Positions 1-8,647 of a stretch of 23,164 nt of DNA are shown here, in pieces. The DNA is from Seminavis robusta (lineage: Eukaryota; Bacillariophyta; Bacillariophyceae; Naviculales; Naviculaceae), in NCBI GenBank assembly GCA_903772945.1, contig CAICTM010001756.1, forward strand, positions 1-23,164. Reading direction: 5' to 3'. Below the pieces are notes generated by a model. It was not told the DNA's origin. It saw nothing but the letters and a program-made list of their open reading frames with translations, and ran no database searches. The position numbers and the translations under genes were made by a program. Numbering within the stretch: the first letter of the stretch is position 1; each line of letters starts with the position of its first letter.

Positions 1-2
1 AA

Positions 3-182
3 GTCCCGTTCATCGCGCAGATTATTGAAGTTCCTACAGATCAAGTGGAACTAACCTGTGCAAGTGAAGATCGACAACGTAGGTGCTATCTTTATGTCAG
101 AGACAAAGACAAGTGCAAGTCGAACAAAGCATATGGATACGAGGTGGCACTACTTGACCCAAATGCAGCAGGACAGGCCTAG
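3..182 (+). CDS. possible 3' end of a truncated gene (unidentified)
   Basis: Frame 3 is open from the left edge for 59 codons to TAG at 180-182. The composition is protein-like (for example VPFIAQIIEVPTDQVELTC, then a Lys/Asp-rich stretch and YGYEVALLDPNAAGQA). No Met is present, so if real it is only a C-terminal tail whose body lies outside the window. No family is recognised; it could be a host gene end or a retroelement scrap. A 59-codon open frame is only mildly unusual by chance, so this is a weak call. Confidence 0.25.
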   Translation, partial: VPFIAQIIEVPTDQVELTCASEDRQRRCYLYVRDKDKCKSNKAYGYEVALLDPNAAGQA

Positions 183-1027
183 TGAAGATATGATTTTGTT
201 CGCTCGGAAGACAACTTGAGCGACATTGGAACACAAGAATGTAAACGTCGAGACCCTCGAACAGACATGCACCGAAACTAAAGGAGACAAGGAGCAATTG
301 GTTTGAGTTGGTAAGAAGGTCGCTGCCACATCGCGAAAACAGGGAGGGTGTCAGAAAAGTATTTTCGTATGACGGACAGACGACTCGGGATCCACAATCA
401 CCGTTCGTGATTGGGGATGTGTGACTCAAATCAGATGGTTATCCGTCATCATCAGATGGCCAGGAGTACGAGAACGAGGACAATGGTCGTCTAGATGATG
501 CAACTACAAAGGTTAGGAAGTTTGGTCGAAGAGATGAATGAAGGAGCGACGGGATGGAGCAAATGAATGGACGGATGAAGGACCAAGGTTTAGTAAAGTG
601 GGAAAGCCTCCAGGGCCAACCATGCACTTCAGGAAGATAGATCGACGAGATCTATCTGTAGATGAAACTGCGAGAAGCAGAGGATCGAAAGATCCTGGTA
701 TATGTATGCATATCGGAGCTCAGTTGTAGAGCTCACAATCTGAACGAGAGAGAAAGAGAAAACGAAACGAATAGCCAGTCTACTAGACAGTAGAGCTGGA
801 AGGATATTGATTAAAATAGAGAAATTGTGCGTTCAAGTTCACACCTTTTCAACAAACCAGGCCAAAAAGGCATCTTCTTAGGGTTAAGTTAAAGCTTTAA
901 CGTTAGGGCTAAATTGGAAATCTTTGGATCCTTGGCACAGCACAAGCATCCACCCTTCATCAGCCCCACACAGTCCAAAGTCGCTGCCGACCAGAGATAC
1001 AGTGATACAGTAGCGTAAACCATTACC
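183..1027. other. gap before the COMT gene, no confident gene
   Basis: No frame here shows recognisable protein homology or convincing splice structure. The stretch holds three short hairpins between 635 and 734 (listed separately) and a purine-rich run near 741-770. The last 100 bases or so are presumably promoter and 5' UTR of the COMT-like gene that starts at 1028. No TATA box could be assigned with confidence. Confidence 0.5.
635..734. repeat. cluster of three short perfect hairpins
   Basis: Three perfect inverted repeats follow one another. The first is AGATAGATC / GATCTATCT at 635-657 with a 5-nt loop. The second is AGGATC-GAAA-GATCCT at 681-696, a six-pair stem with a GNRA-type tetraloop. 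The third is GAGCTC / GAGCTC at 716-734 with a 7-nt loop. Together they could fold as a structured RNA or cruciform. No known RNA family is recognised. Confidence 0.45.
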
Positions 1028-2093
1028 ATGGCTGCAGAAGATGATCCTTTTGGCGCGTTTGGAGAAGATGATGCTGATGATGACGAGAAGGACGGTGATG
1101 ATTGCAATGTAGTATCCAATACAGCATCAGTGCCAGAATCTGGACAGCAGCAGGCGAGACGCGACCCTTCCTGTGGTGTCCTTGTCTTCCACAATGGTAC
1201 CGAACAAGCACTCCTCCATCATGTGGAACGAGAAATGGAATTGTTGGCTACTTCTGACCAACTGGAAACAGCCGAGCAAGTAATGAAACTGGTAGACCAG
1301 TACTGTTTCTCGAGGCATTGGATGATGCACATTGGGGATCAAAAGGGTATCATCCTCAAGGATTTCATCAGGGAGTTTTGCCAGCTATACCAGAATCGCC
1401 TCATCAGACAGACAAAACCAGAACAAACGGTGATCATGGTCGAACTGGGGACTTATTGTGGATATTCTGCCATTCTCATGGCATATACCATCTTGGAATT
1501 CACCCGAACACATCCACAATCCACCCAACCGTCCTTTCGAATCTTCTCTGTGGATGTCAACTCAAGCCATCAAATCGTCGCGCAAAAACTGGTGCAATTA
1601 GCAAAACTGCAAGATTTTGTCGAGTTTGTTCTTTTACCCGACGCAACCAACAGTCACAACGCATTAACCGAGACATTGCAGAAGCACTTTGCAGTCACAA
1701 CATCAAAGATTGACTTTCTCTTTATCGACCATGACAAGGACTTGTACGTGTCAGACTTGCAACAACTGGAAGCATCGGGGTGGATACAAAAGGGAACGCA
1801 CGTCGCTGCCGATAATGTCGTCTTTTTTGACATTCCCTATCGATCCTACATCCAACAGAGGAGAGAACAAGGCATTGTCTCTTCCAAACTGGTCATGGGA
1901 CAACTGGAATACGTCATTCCAGAAGAGCTTGGCAAGACGAATGCAATTGGTCAGCTCCAAGATGGTGTTGGTAAGTTACAAGTCAGTGTCCCCAGAAACG
2001 AGTGTTAGCACCATCTGACTCACACATGTATGTCTACTTTATCGTCTTGCAGAACTAACTGTCTACGAGAAGGACCCGACACACCCACCATAG
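1028..2093 (+). CDS. catechol O-methyltransferase-like enzyme (two exons)
   Basis: Exons are 1028-1970 and 2053-2093, with an 82-bp GTAAGT...CAG intron, giving 327 residues. The splice restores the usual COMT end (DGVELTVYEKDP then stop), so I prefer it over read-through to the stop near 2006. COMT family enzymes move a methyl group from S-adenosylmethionine to a catechol hydroxyl using Mg2+. Visible motifs are MHIGDQKG (about 100-107), the SAM loop ELGTYCGYSA (139-148), the metal and catalytic region IDHDKD with Asp234 and Lys237, and ADN with Asp262 and Asn263, matching the Asp/Asp-Asn metal ligands and catalytic Lys of animal COMT. The first 30 residues are a very acidic extension absent from the classical enzyme; no clear signal peptide is seen, so it is probably soluble. 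The ATG lies in a good context (accATGgct). It is tail-to-tail with the oxygenase gene 104 bp away. The substrate is unknown. Confidence 0.88.
1971..2052 (+). other. intron of the COMT-like gene
   Basis: The donor GTAAGT is at 1971 and the acceptor TTGCAG ends at 2052. Removing it joins a split Glu codon and supplies the conserved C-terminal strand of the COMT fold. Confidence 0.8.
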
Positions 2094-2197
2094 CAACATT
2101 TTGGAATCCTGCACTAACAGACTGTCGCTCAAAAACTTGTACTATATCTATCTATCTTTACTCCTGCAGGATGGCTACTAGCCACATGCCATCACTT

Positions 2198-3482
2198 CTA
2201 CTGAGGATAATCTAAACTAGGAAAGGTCGAGGGCCGCCCGTAACCTCCACAACTGGGTTGACCGGGCGCCTTCCACAGTCCATTGGACACATAGCACTTG
2301 ATGAACCACCGATCCTTCCCATCCAATTGCGGTGTGTATGCCGTTCGTCCGTGGACACAGCGTGAATTGTTGATGATCAGCATATCTCCCGGTTGCAGGA
2401 GAACGTGTTCTCCAAGTTCCATGGCAGTGTCGGAGAGTCGTTCGCATGCTTGCACAACGCGGCGCTCCATATCTTCACTCGTCTCTCGAGCATCAGGGCT
2501 GGTGGCCCACACAGTGGCCCCTGGAATGCCATTGTGAAGCGTAATGCTCAAATCGTTTCGATTTTCTTCTCCTCCTTCAATGGAACAAAAGGGACCACCA
2601 AGGTCACGAATGTCGTCTGTACCCTTAAACTGCATCTTCATTTGGATCTTGTACTTGCGCAGGAGCTCTCGATCGTTTTTGGAAATGCGTTGGTAGAGCC
2701 GCTGATAATCCGTGACAATGGTAGCCGCCTGTGACCTGGCACTTCCAGATCGCAAACAGTAGAGAATCAAGAACTGCGGCTCCCACAGGATCCCCGCTTG
2801 GTCTCCGACTTGACGTGCATAATCGCGATGCATGGGTAGAGATCCCAGTCCTTCTTTAGTGGTTGGCATGAGATCTCGGACAATATGGGACTGCGGCGGT
2901 ATCTTGGGTCCGTGGAGGATGCCCAAGAGTCTGCATATCCCCAATACCATGGTATCTGCGACGGGACACGAACAGCTGCGTGATTGCTGGAAGAAAGTTT
3001 CCCTCGTAGTGGGTGTGGGAGGCACGTTGGGATCGATGGGTAGACCGCGAAGCACCATGGCAGCAGGTCCTTTTGGATCAAAGGGCATGTTTTGGAGTTT
3101 GGCTACCAAAGCGGGAGGTAGAAAGCCATGAATTTGTCCTTGTAGTAGACAAAAGCAAAAGGCAGCATTGATTACTTGGAGAGCTTTGGATGGGTCCTTG
3201 GATGAATCAAAGGTGTAGAGATCATGCTTGGGTGGGAATGTGGCTTGGCATGCCTGCCAAAAGTTCTCCGAATAAGAGCCGCTCAGCTCAATCGTCTCCA
3301 CGTTGCCGCGAGAAAGCTTGGACACAAAAGGCTGGTTTGAAAGGAGCTGAGGATTTCTTTGAGGACGCGTTGGCTTGTGTCGCAATGGAAAGTGCAACCA
3401 CAAGGAAAAGCAATGGCACTCGGGATCCACGGACCCAGCTCCTTCGACAGCCAGTGCTGTTCCGCACAGATATCAAGGTCAT
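2198..3482 (-). CDS. TauD/clavaminate-synthase-like Fe(II)/2OG oxygenase, 5' end uncertain
   Basis: The main frame runs from about 3460 down to TAG at 2198. It matches the Fe(II)/2-oxoglutarate oxygenases that include taurine dioxygenase, clavaminate synthase and asparagine oxygenase, which couple 2OG decarboxylation to substrate hydroxylation. Seen in order: an N-terminal helical region, VLRGLPIDP, the iron-binding HxD in PMHRDYA (His 2828-2830, Asp 2822-2824), PGDMLIINN, the distal iron His in CVHGRTAY (2351-2353), and DRWFIKCYV with the likely 2OG-binding Arg. This frame has no ATG upstream of the conserved region. The only good ATG (3482) opens another frame that encodes a signal-peptide-like segment (VPLLFLVVALSIATQANA) and stops near 3288. 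An intron of length 3n+1 or a real frameshift must join them. Several weak GT..AG pairs fit, none with the GTRAGT/GTACGT donor of neighbouring genes, so the exact start is unresolved. Secretion or plastid targeting is possible. The substrate is unknown. Confidence 0.75.
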
Positions 3483-3652
3483 GGTCAGCAAAGTTTGCAA
3501 TACAGATTGCGATGATACCAGTACTAGCTATCTAGTAGAGCCACAAAGTTCTTTTGGAACCAGCACAGAAAGAAAAGCCCAGGATGAACGGATGAACAAC
3601 ATCGCGGAAAGGAAAGGTGGCTTTCGCGTTTGAGAAGAAGCAAAAATGAGAC

Positions 3653-3660
3653 TGACGTCA
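3653..3660. promoter_or_regulatory. CRE palindrome TGACGTCA
   Basis: The perfect 8-bp palindrome TGACGTCA is the consensus CREB/ATF bZIP site. TGACGT/ACGTCA elements are known to mediate CO2/cAMP responses in the diatom Phaeodactylum. The site sits between divergent genes, 158 bp upstream of the ATG at 3818 and 171 bp upstream of the candidate ATG at 3482. Function is inferred. Confidence 0.45.
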
Positions 3661-3690
3661 TCTATTCACGAAATCGGCTTCAGAACATAC

Positions 3691-3719
3691 GGTACGTACT
3701 GGTACCGGTACCAGGTACA
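3691..3719. repeat. GGTACC/TACCGGTA palindrome cluster
   Basis: CTGGTACCGGTACCAG (3699-3714) is a perfect 16-bp palindrome flanked by further GGTAC units. Related TACCGGTA palindromes recur near 9156-9167, 9202-9209 and 18965-18972, all intergenic. Confidence 0.6.
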
Positions 3720-3817
3720 AGAAATCTTTTGAAAGCTCCGATCCGACAACTACCACCATCGAGGATCGTAGGATCCATCTCCTCATCTCAGAGCCTAAAG
3801 AAGATATCTCTGTCAAG

Positions 3818-6103
3818 ATGTCCATGATGACCAGCAGTAGACTACTCATAGGATCATGCAGCCGACAAGGCGCCGGTCTGAGGCGATGGAGCAGTCAGTC
3901 CGGGAGCTTGAGAGGCTTCAGTAGCCATGCCTGGACACAGCAGTTGGTAGCCGCTGATGGGGTTGATGTCAATGTGAGCCTCTACAATTTTGACGCTCAC
4001 AAAACGGCAGTTCTCTGTCTCCCGGGTGCCTTGGGAACAGGTCCTTCTGATTTTGAAGCCATTTTGAATGGAGGACTGGGGGATTCGATTGGTGTAGTTG
4101 CCATGGATCCAAGAGGTTTGGGCGGCGTCAGTGGTGTGGAACGCGACTTTCCTCTCGATTTCTATGTCCGGGATGCTCTGGATGGAGCCGCTGTCATGCA
4201 GCAACTGGGCGTCAATCGTTATTCGGTACTTGGATGGTCCGATGGAGCCAATTCGGCCATTCATTTGGCAGCTCGAAGACAGGAAAACGTCGACAAGTTG
4301 GTTGTCTGGGGAGGCAATGCCTATGTAACAAAAGAAGATGTCGATGCCTGGGAGGCAGTCAGAGATGTGAAGCAAAGTTGGTCCCCGCGAATGAGAGACG
4401 ACAAGGCCAAAATTCATGGAGGGGTCGACAAATTGCAGCATCTCAACGATCGCGCGACGGATGGATGGATTCGACTCTTCACAGAAGGGGCAGGCGATGT
4501 TTGTCTGAGTGCACTCCATCAAGTCACTTGTCCGACAATGGTCCTTCATGGAGCCAAAGATGTCATTTGTAGTATGACACATGCCAGATACATTGCCAAA
4601 CAAATTTCAGATGTAACTCTTACGGTCTTTCCAGAAGGAAAACACAATCTGCACCAACGACATGCCGATGCCTTTCATGAGGTCGTCAAGGACTTTCTGC
4701 TGGGTTCGAGTGGCAGTGATCATGATCAAGACGACAACCATTCGTCAACACTTCCGGAACCAGCCATTGATCAAATTGCCTATGCCTTTATGGGAAGCAA
4801 AGCTCTTTCCACGGCACTCAAAGCAGGAGTGTTTGATGCCATTGCTTCGGCAACTGCTGATCCATCTGCTGCAATCGGCGCAACCTTTCAAGATATTGAA
4901 CAACAATCAGAAGTCCAAGGAGAACGGCTGCGAACCTTATTGTCGGCATGTGTCTCACTGAATGTCATCCGTCGAAAGGTAAAGAATGGTCAGGATTTCT
5001 TTACGCTCCCACAAGCATCGCATGATCAGCTGGTGAAATCTTCCAAACACTATTGGGGGGATTACATTTCCAATCAGGTGGATGCACAGTTCTACAATCG
5101 CATGGAACATCTCGATACTGTACTCAGAACGGGAGATACAGCAAAACATGGATATGAAGCCTGGTGAGAGTCAGTCCAGGAACTATACGTGTTGCGTCCA
5201 TCATTATGGCAGCATGCCGCTCACATATCGCATTTCCCTGTATGTATCTCCCAGGTTTGAGGCCGATCCGGAAGCGGCGAGGAAATACACCGAGGCACAA
5301 CACAATGGATCATTGGCAACGGCATATGCGTTGCACCGTCGTCTTCCAGAATTGGCCACTCGATTTCCCAACCTTCGAATGCTGGATGTAGGCGGTGGAT
5401 CCGGGGCCTTTTCCATTGCCACGGCACGTAAAATTGAACATGCGGAATGCGTTGTCCTGGATTTACCCAATGTCACACAAGTGGCGGCAGATATCATTGC
5501 CACGGAGGAAGAGTCTGTCAAAGAACGCCTCAGTACACTGTCACTATCCGCAAATGATCCCGGTAGATGGCACGGTATCGTTGAAGATGAATCCTATGAT
5601 GTTGTCTTGATGAGCTATATCAGTGGGTCGATTCCTGTAGTAGCATTGCCCGGGCTTTATCAGAATGCCTTTCGTGTTCTCAAGCCTGGAGGGGTGGCCA
5701 TTCTGCATGATTTCTTTGTCGACAATGATGGGGCAGGGCCTACCAATGCAGGTACGTGAATGAACCATGCTGTCGTGAACGAAGCGATACTTCATGGCTC
5801 ACGCTCCGCTGGTGATGTTGCAAATCCCAGCTCTTTGGGCATTGGCTCACACAACAGTGAATCCAGGTAAGATGCGGCAATTGAGTTCACGGTAGAGCAG
5901 CCGCTACTTCAAGCACCACCCGGTTCCCACGCCTCACGCATGTTTCTGCTGCCCCAGATGGAATGGGGCTGCGGCCCAGTCGGATTGTGGAGATGCTAAC
6001 GCAAGCAGGTTTTGTGGCTCCGAAAGTTGAATCGCTCATCCCAAAGACCACCCAAACCATTGTGGCAACAAAACCAGCAACGAAGCCCATTTCGAAGCTT
6101 TGA
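3818..6103 (+). CDS. fused alpha/beta hydrolase - O-methyltransferase (four exons)
   Basis: Exons are 3818-5163, 5255-5751, 5831-5866 and 5958-6103; introns are 91, 79 and 91 bp, all GT-AG; the product is 674 residues. Residues 1-40 are rich in Arg and Ser (LRRWSSQSGSLRGFSS), like a mitochondrial presequence. Residues 41-295 form an alpha/beta hydrolase resembling valacyclovir hydrolase/BPHL: nucleophile elbow GWSDGAN (Ser141), acid Asp248 in HGAKDV, His276 in GKHNLH. After an acidic linker, 316-674 resembles plant-type class II O-methyltransferases: dimerisation helices (IDQIAYAFMGSKALSTALKAG), the SAM motif LDVGGGSGAF (about 492-501), LDLPNV, FRVLKPGG and a C-terminal RPSRIVEMLTQAGF segment. 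The methyltransferase is split across all four exons and the splices restore its conserved order (NAALWALAHTTVNPDGMGLRP), so the fusion is in one transcript model, not two neighbouring genes. The HDW catalytic His of plant enzymes is not seen; that position reads LMSYISGSIP. Natural substrates are unknown. Confidence 0.85.
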
Positions 6104-6924
6104 GTAATAGGGAGGAGACACATCACGTCACCATTCGAAAGGCATGATCGGGAGGTCAAGATATCTGTCAAAAACCAGTGGTGCCCACCCAGGACTCTGC
6201 AACTGTCTACTGGCAGCGTGCAAGCAGTTCAACAAGTCTGCTCAAACAAAGACAACTTACTGTGGTAGCAAGCGGTGCTGATCACTGTTTGTTCTATGAT
6301 TATAGCGAAAGCAGCTCCAAACTTGCTCATCTAACTCCTACTTTTCTAGCCGTATCTTCGCAGCTCAGATTGTCATAGAGTTCCAAGAGGCCCAGGAATG
6401 CCAAGCCATCCTGTACGCTACATGTAGATAGCGAAGAAGTTGAGTAGGCGAGTAAAGATGCAACCTAACAACATGAAGTTCTATTACAAGGTAGCAAAAT
6501 GCAGCTTATTATTGCATGCGTTCCTGATCAACAGGTTCAATACATTCTTCACAGTTTACTTAATCAGTCACTCTTTGCCGACAATCGTACTGACACAGTT
6601 GGTTTTGCACAATTTCAACACTCCGTGTCCTCGATATTGCTTCTTAGAACTACTGCACATGCATTATTCATTTTAGGACATTCAATCACAAATATCATCT
6701 TCCAATTGACAGCTCTGCATGGGTCCTTCATCCCAATTTCAACATCATTATACTCCTTCAGTATTGCATGTCCACTTTTCATGTATGCGTCATCCAGGCA
6801 ACCAAATGGCTGGACTTTTTAATCACTCCGCTCCAGACAACCAAATGACTGTTCCTTCACTCACTGGCAACAATACTGGTTCGGCTTCGGCTTTTCGTTG
6901 GAACCAGACCTGCTCATAAGCTAG
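6104..6924. other. intergenic gap between convergent genes, no gene seen
   Basis: These 821 bp lie between the 3' ends of the hydrolase-methyltransferase and the metacaspase. Open frames are short, unsplice-able by eye and without motifs. A weak imperfect repeat of about 18 bp (CAACCAAATGRCTG core) occurs near 6797 and 6837. The first and last portions are presumably 3' UTRs. Confidence 0.55.
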
Positions 6925-8647
6925 CTAGAGTATATTGCAGCCACACATCTTCATTGCCATCTTCATGACATCTTCGTTTTGCGCAGCTGCCTGCAGTAGT
7001 CCAACAATCATCTCAAGTTTCTGCATGTCAAAGTCTGGCTTGATCGTCATTTCCTCCTGAGAGCCATCCGCCACAAATACAAACGGCAGATCCAAAACTG
7101 TGCCACTATGGCAGCAATCCTTGTTTTTTGCAGCAGAGGCAAAAGAGTAGCTGGTTGGTGAAGAGCCCAATCAATCGTAAGCACAAACAACTTCGCTTAC
7201 CATGACACTGGTGAGATTAACTCCTTTCTTCATGGGTAGCACTAGAGTTTTGTAGATATCGTCATCACGGATCTGACCGGCAGATCCATAATCCAACGGA
7301 ACAAGTGTCTCATCATACCCATCCTCTGATTAGTGAGCGAGACGTTGAAAGAAAGACAACTGAGTTGCTACGTTGGATCTCATCCACAAATGTATAACTT
7401 CTCTCAGAGCACGTACTCTCGTCACCATCGTCATCTCTGATCTTCCCACCATGACCTGCTCACACGAGATGCCAAGGTTAGCTACTGTGTTGCACAGTCA
7501 ACACCAAGTTCCTGTTGTGGGGTGGCTGACATACCTGAGTAGTGGCAAAAGCAAGCGTCTCCAGGTTCAGCTTCCTCAACAAGCTTCTTGTAGGCATTCA
7601 TAATGTTTTCATAAGTGGGGGATATGTTTTCCCCATCGTCCATGAGGATGGTGATCTGTTTTGTGAAGCAACATGAAGATGTAAGACTTGCAACAAGGTT
7701 AAAAGTTGCACATATTGGTCATATTATGAAAGCTTACATTTTCATCCTCAAACCCATGAATATCCTTGATGTACTCGATCATCTATTAAAAGAGGATATA
7801 TGTAGAGTTAGCGCTCTTGCATAACTGATAGTTGCATTATGTGCTTTCGCAACTCACGTTCTTGACATCATTGTGGCACTGGTAATAATAGTTTCAGATG
7901 CAGCAAATATTGAGAATGGTGGTTAGTGGCAGGTCAGGCTGGCAAACAGCCTGTGACCTTGTTGCAAGGTGGGTTGGATGAGAATGACACAATGCCGAGT
8001 TACTTACCCCACTCAATTCTCCTTGCTGCCCAACATAGTTGATGCCAATCTTTGTGTTAAGAGGCAAGTTACATATTGCTGGTTAGACTAGTAGAGGATA
8101 TCTTCATAACTTCTACACAACAAGTGGCCCTACAACTCGGCAACCATACAGCAGTCAATGGTTTTGCACATACCATGACAGCCCTTCTAGTGCCAGAGAA
8201 ATCATCAGGGACGATTGCAAACTTATTCTTGATGTTGAGGGACCGCGAGCTGGAGAGTTGGGGAATCTGATATAAAACAGACAAAAGACAAGCAATGAAT
8301 GATGAGTGGGCTGCCCAAGCAGATTGCCAATGCACGGAGGCAACCAGCCTGCAGGCATTGCATTTCATCAGCATCAGCCTCACCTGAGTGAACCTCTGGC
8401 CCTGCAGGATTTCTCTCATTTTCAACAGAACCTCTTGATAGGACAAGTCATCATCGGGTTTCTTGTGATCAGCGTAGAGAACTTTGAGCATAGCTGAAGT
8501 ACAAGCGCCACCTGCTCGGCCAGCGGGATCAGGGAGCGAGAAATTGGCAACATTGCTCACATCAGCAGAAGTTTGCTCATCCCTGCAGCCCGAGATCATG
8601 TGCACTTCGGCACCAATGAGGCCTTCAGCTTTCTCGACGTCGGACAT
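6925..8647 (-). CDS. type III metacaspase (nine exons)
   Basis: Exons in transcript order are 8647-8384, 8266-8174, 8049-8008, 7878-7858, 7782-7738, 7655-7535, 7455-7417, 7325-7201 and 7119-6925. All eight introns (75-129 bp) are GT-AG, and the joined frame has no stop for 314 residues. Metacaspases are clan CD cysteine proteases, usually Ca2+-dependent, cleaving after Arg/Lys, with roles in stress and cell death. The p10-like block comes first ([23 protein letters not shown], residues 17-60). The p20 block follows: [36 protein letters not shown] with catalytic His197, [12 protein letters not shown], and DCCHSG with catalytic Cys253. p10 before p20 defines type III, reported from algae with secondary plastids. 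The start at 8647 is the first ATG near the conserved block; an in-frame upstream extension or a leader exon is not excluded. Ser248 occupies the place where, from memory, the Phaeodactylum type III enzyme has a redox cysteine. Confidence 0.9.

Larger units (their letters stand above)
3483..3817. promoter_or_regulatory. divergent intergenic region, likely shared promoter
   Basis: These 335 bp separate the divergent oxygenase and hydrolase-methyltransferase genes. They contain a perfect CRE palindrome (3653-3660) and a GGTACC-type palindrome cluster (3691-3719). No coding region is supported. A shared promoter is inferred from geometry only. Confidence 0.5.

Noticed and set aside
97..627. Minus-strand open frames in the first 630 bases
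   Set aside because: They start from non-ATG codons or lack any motif, and no splice partner could be found.
3854..4603. 249-codon open frame antisense to the hydrolase domain
   Set aside because: It is a shadow of the opposite strand gene, with no motif, and the sense strand has a complete catalytic triad.
6794..6852. Imperfect direct repeat around CAACCAAATG as a mobile-element footprint
   Set aside because: Too short and imperfect, with no flanking duplications or inverted ends.
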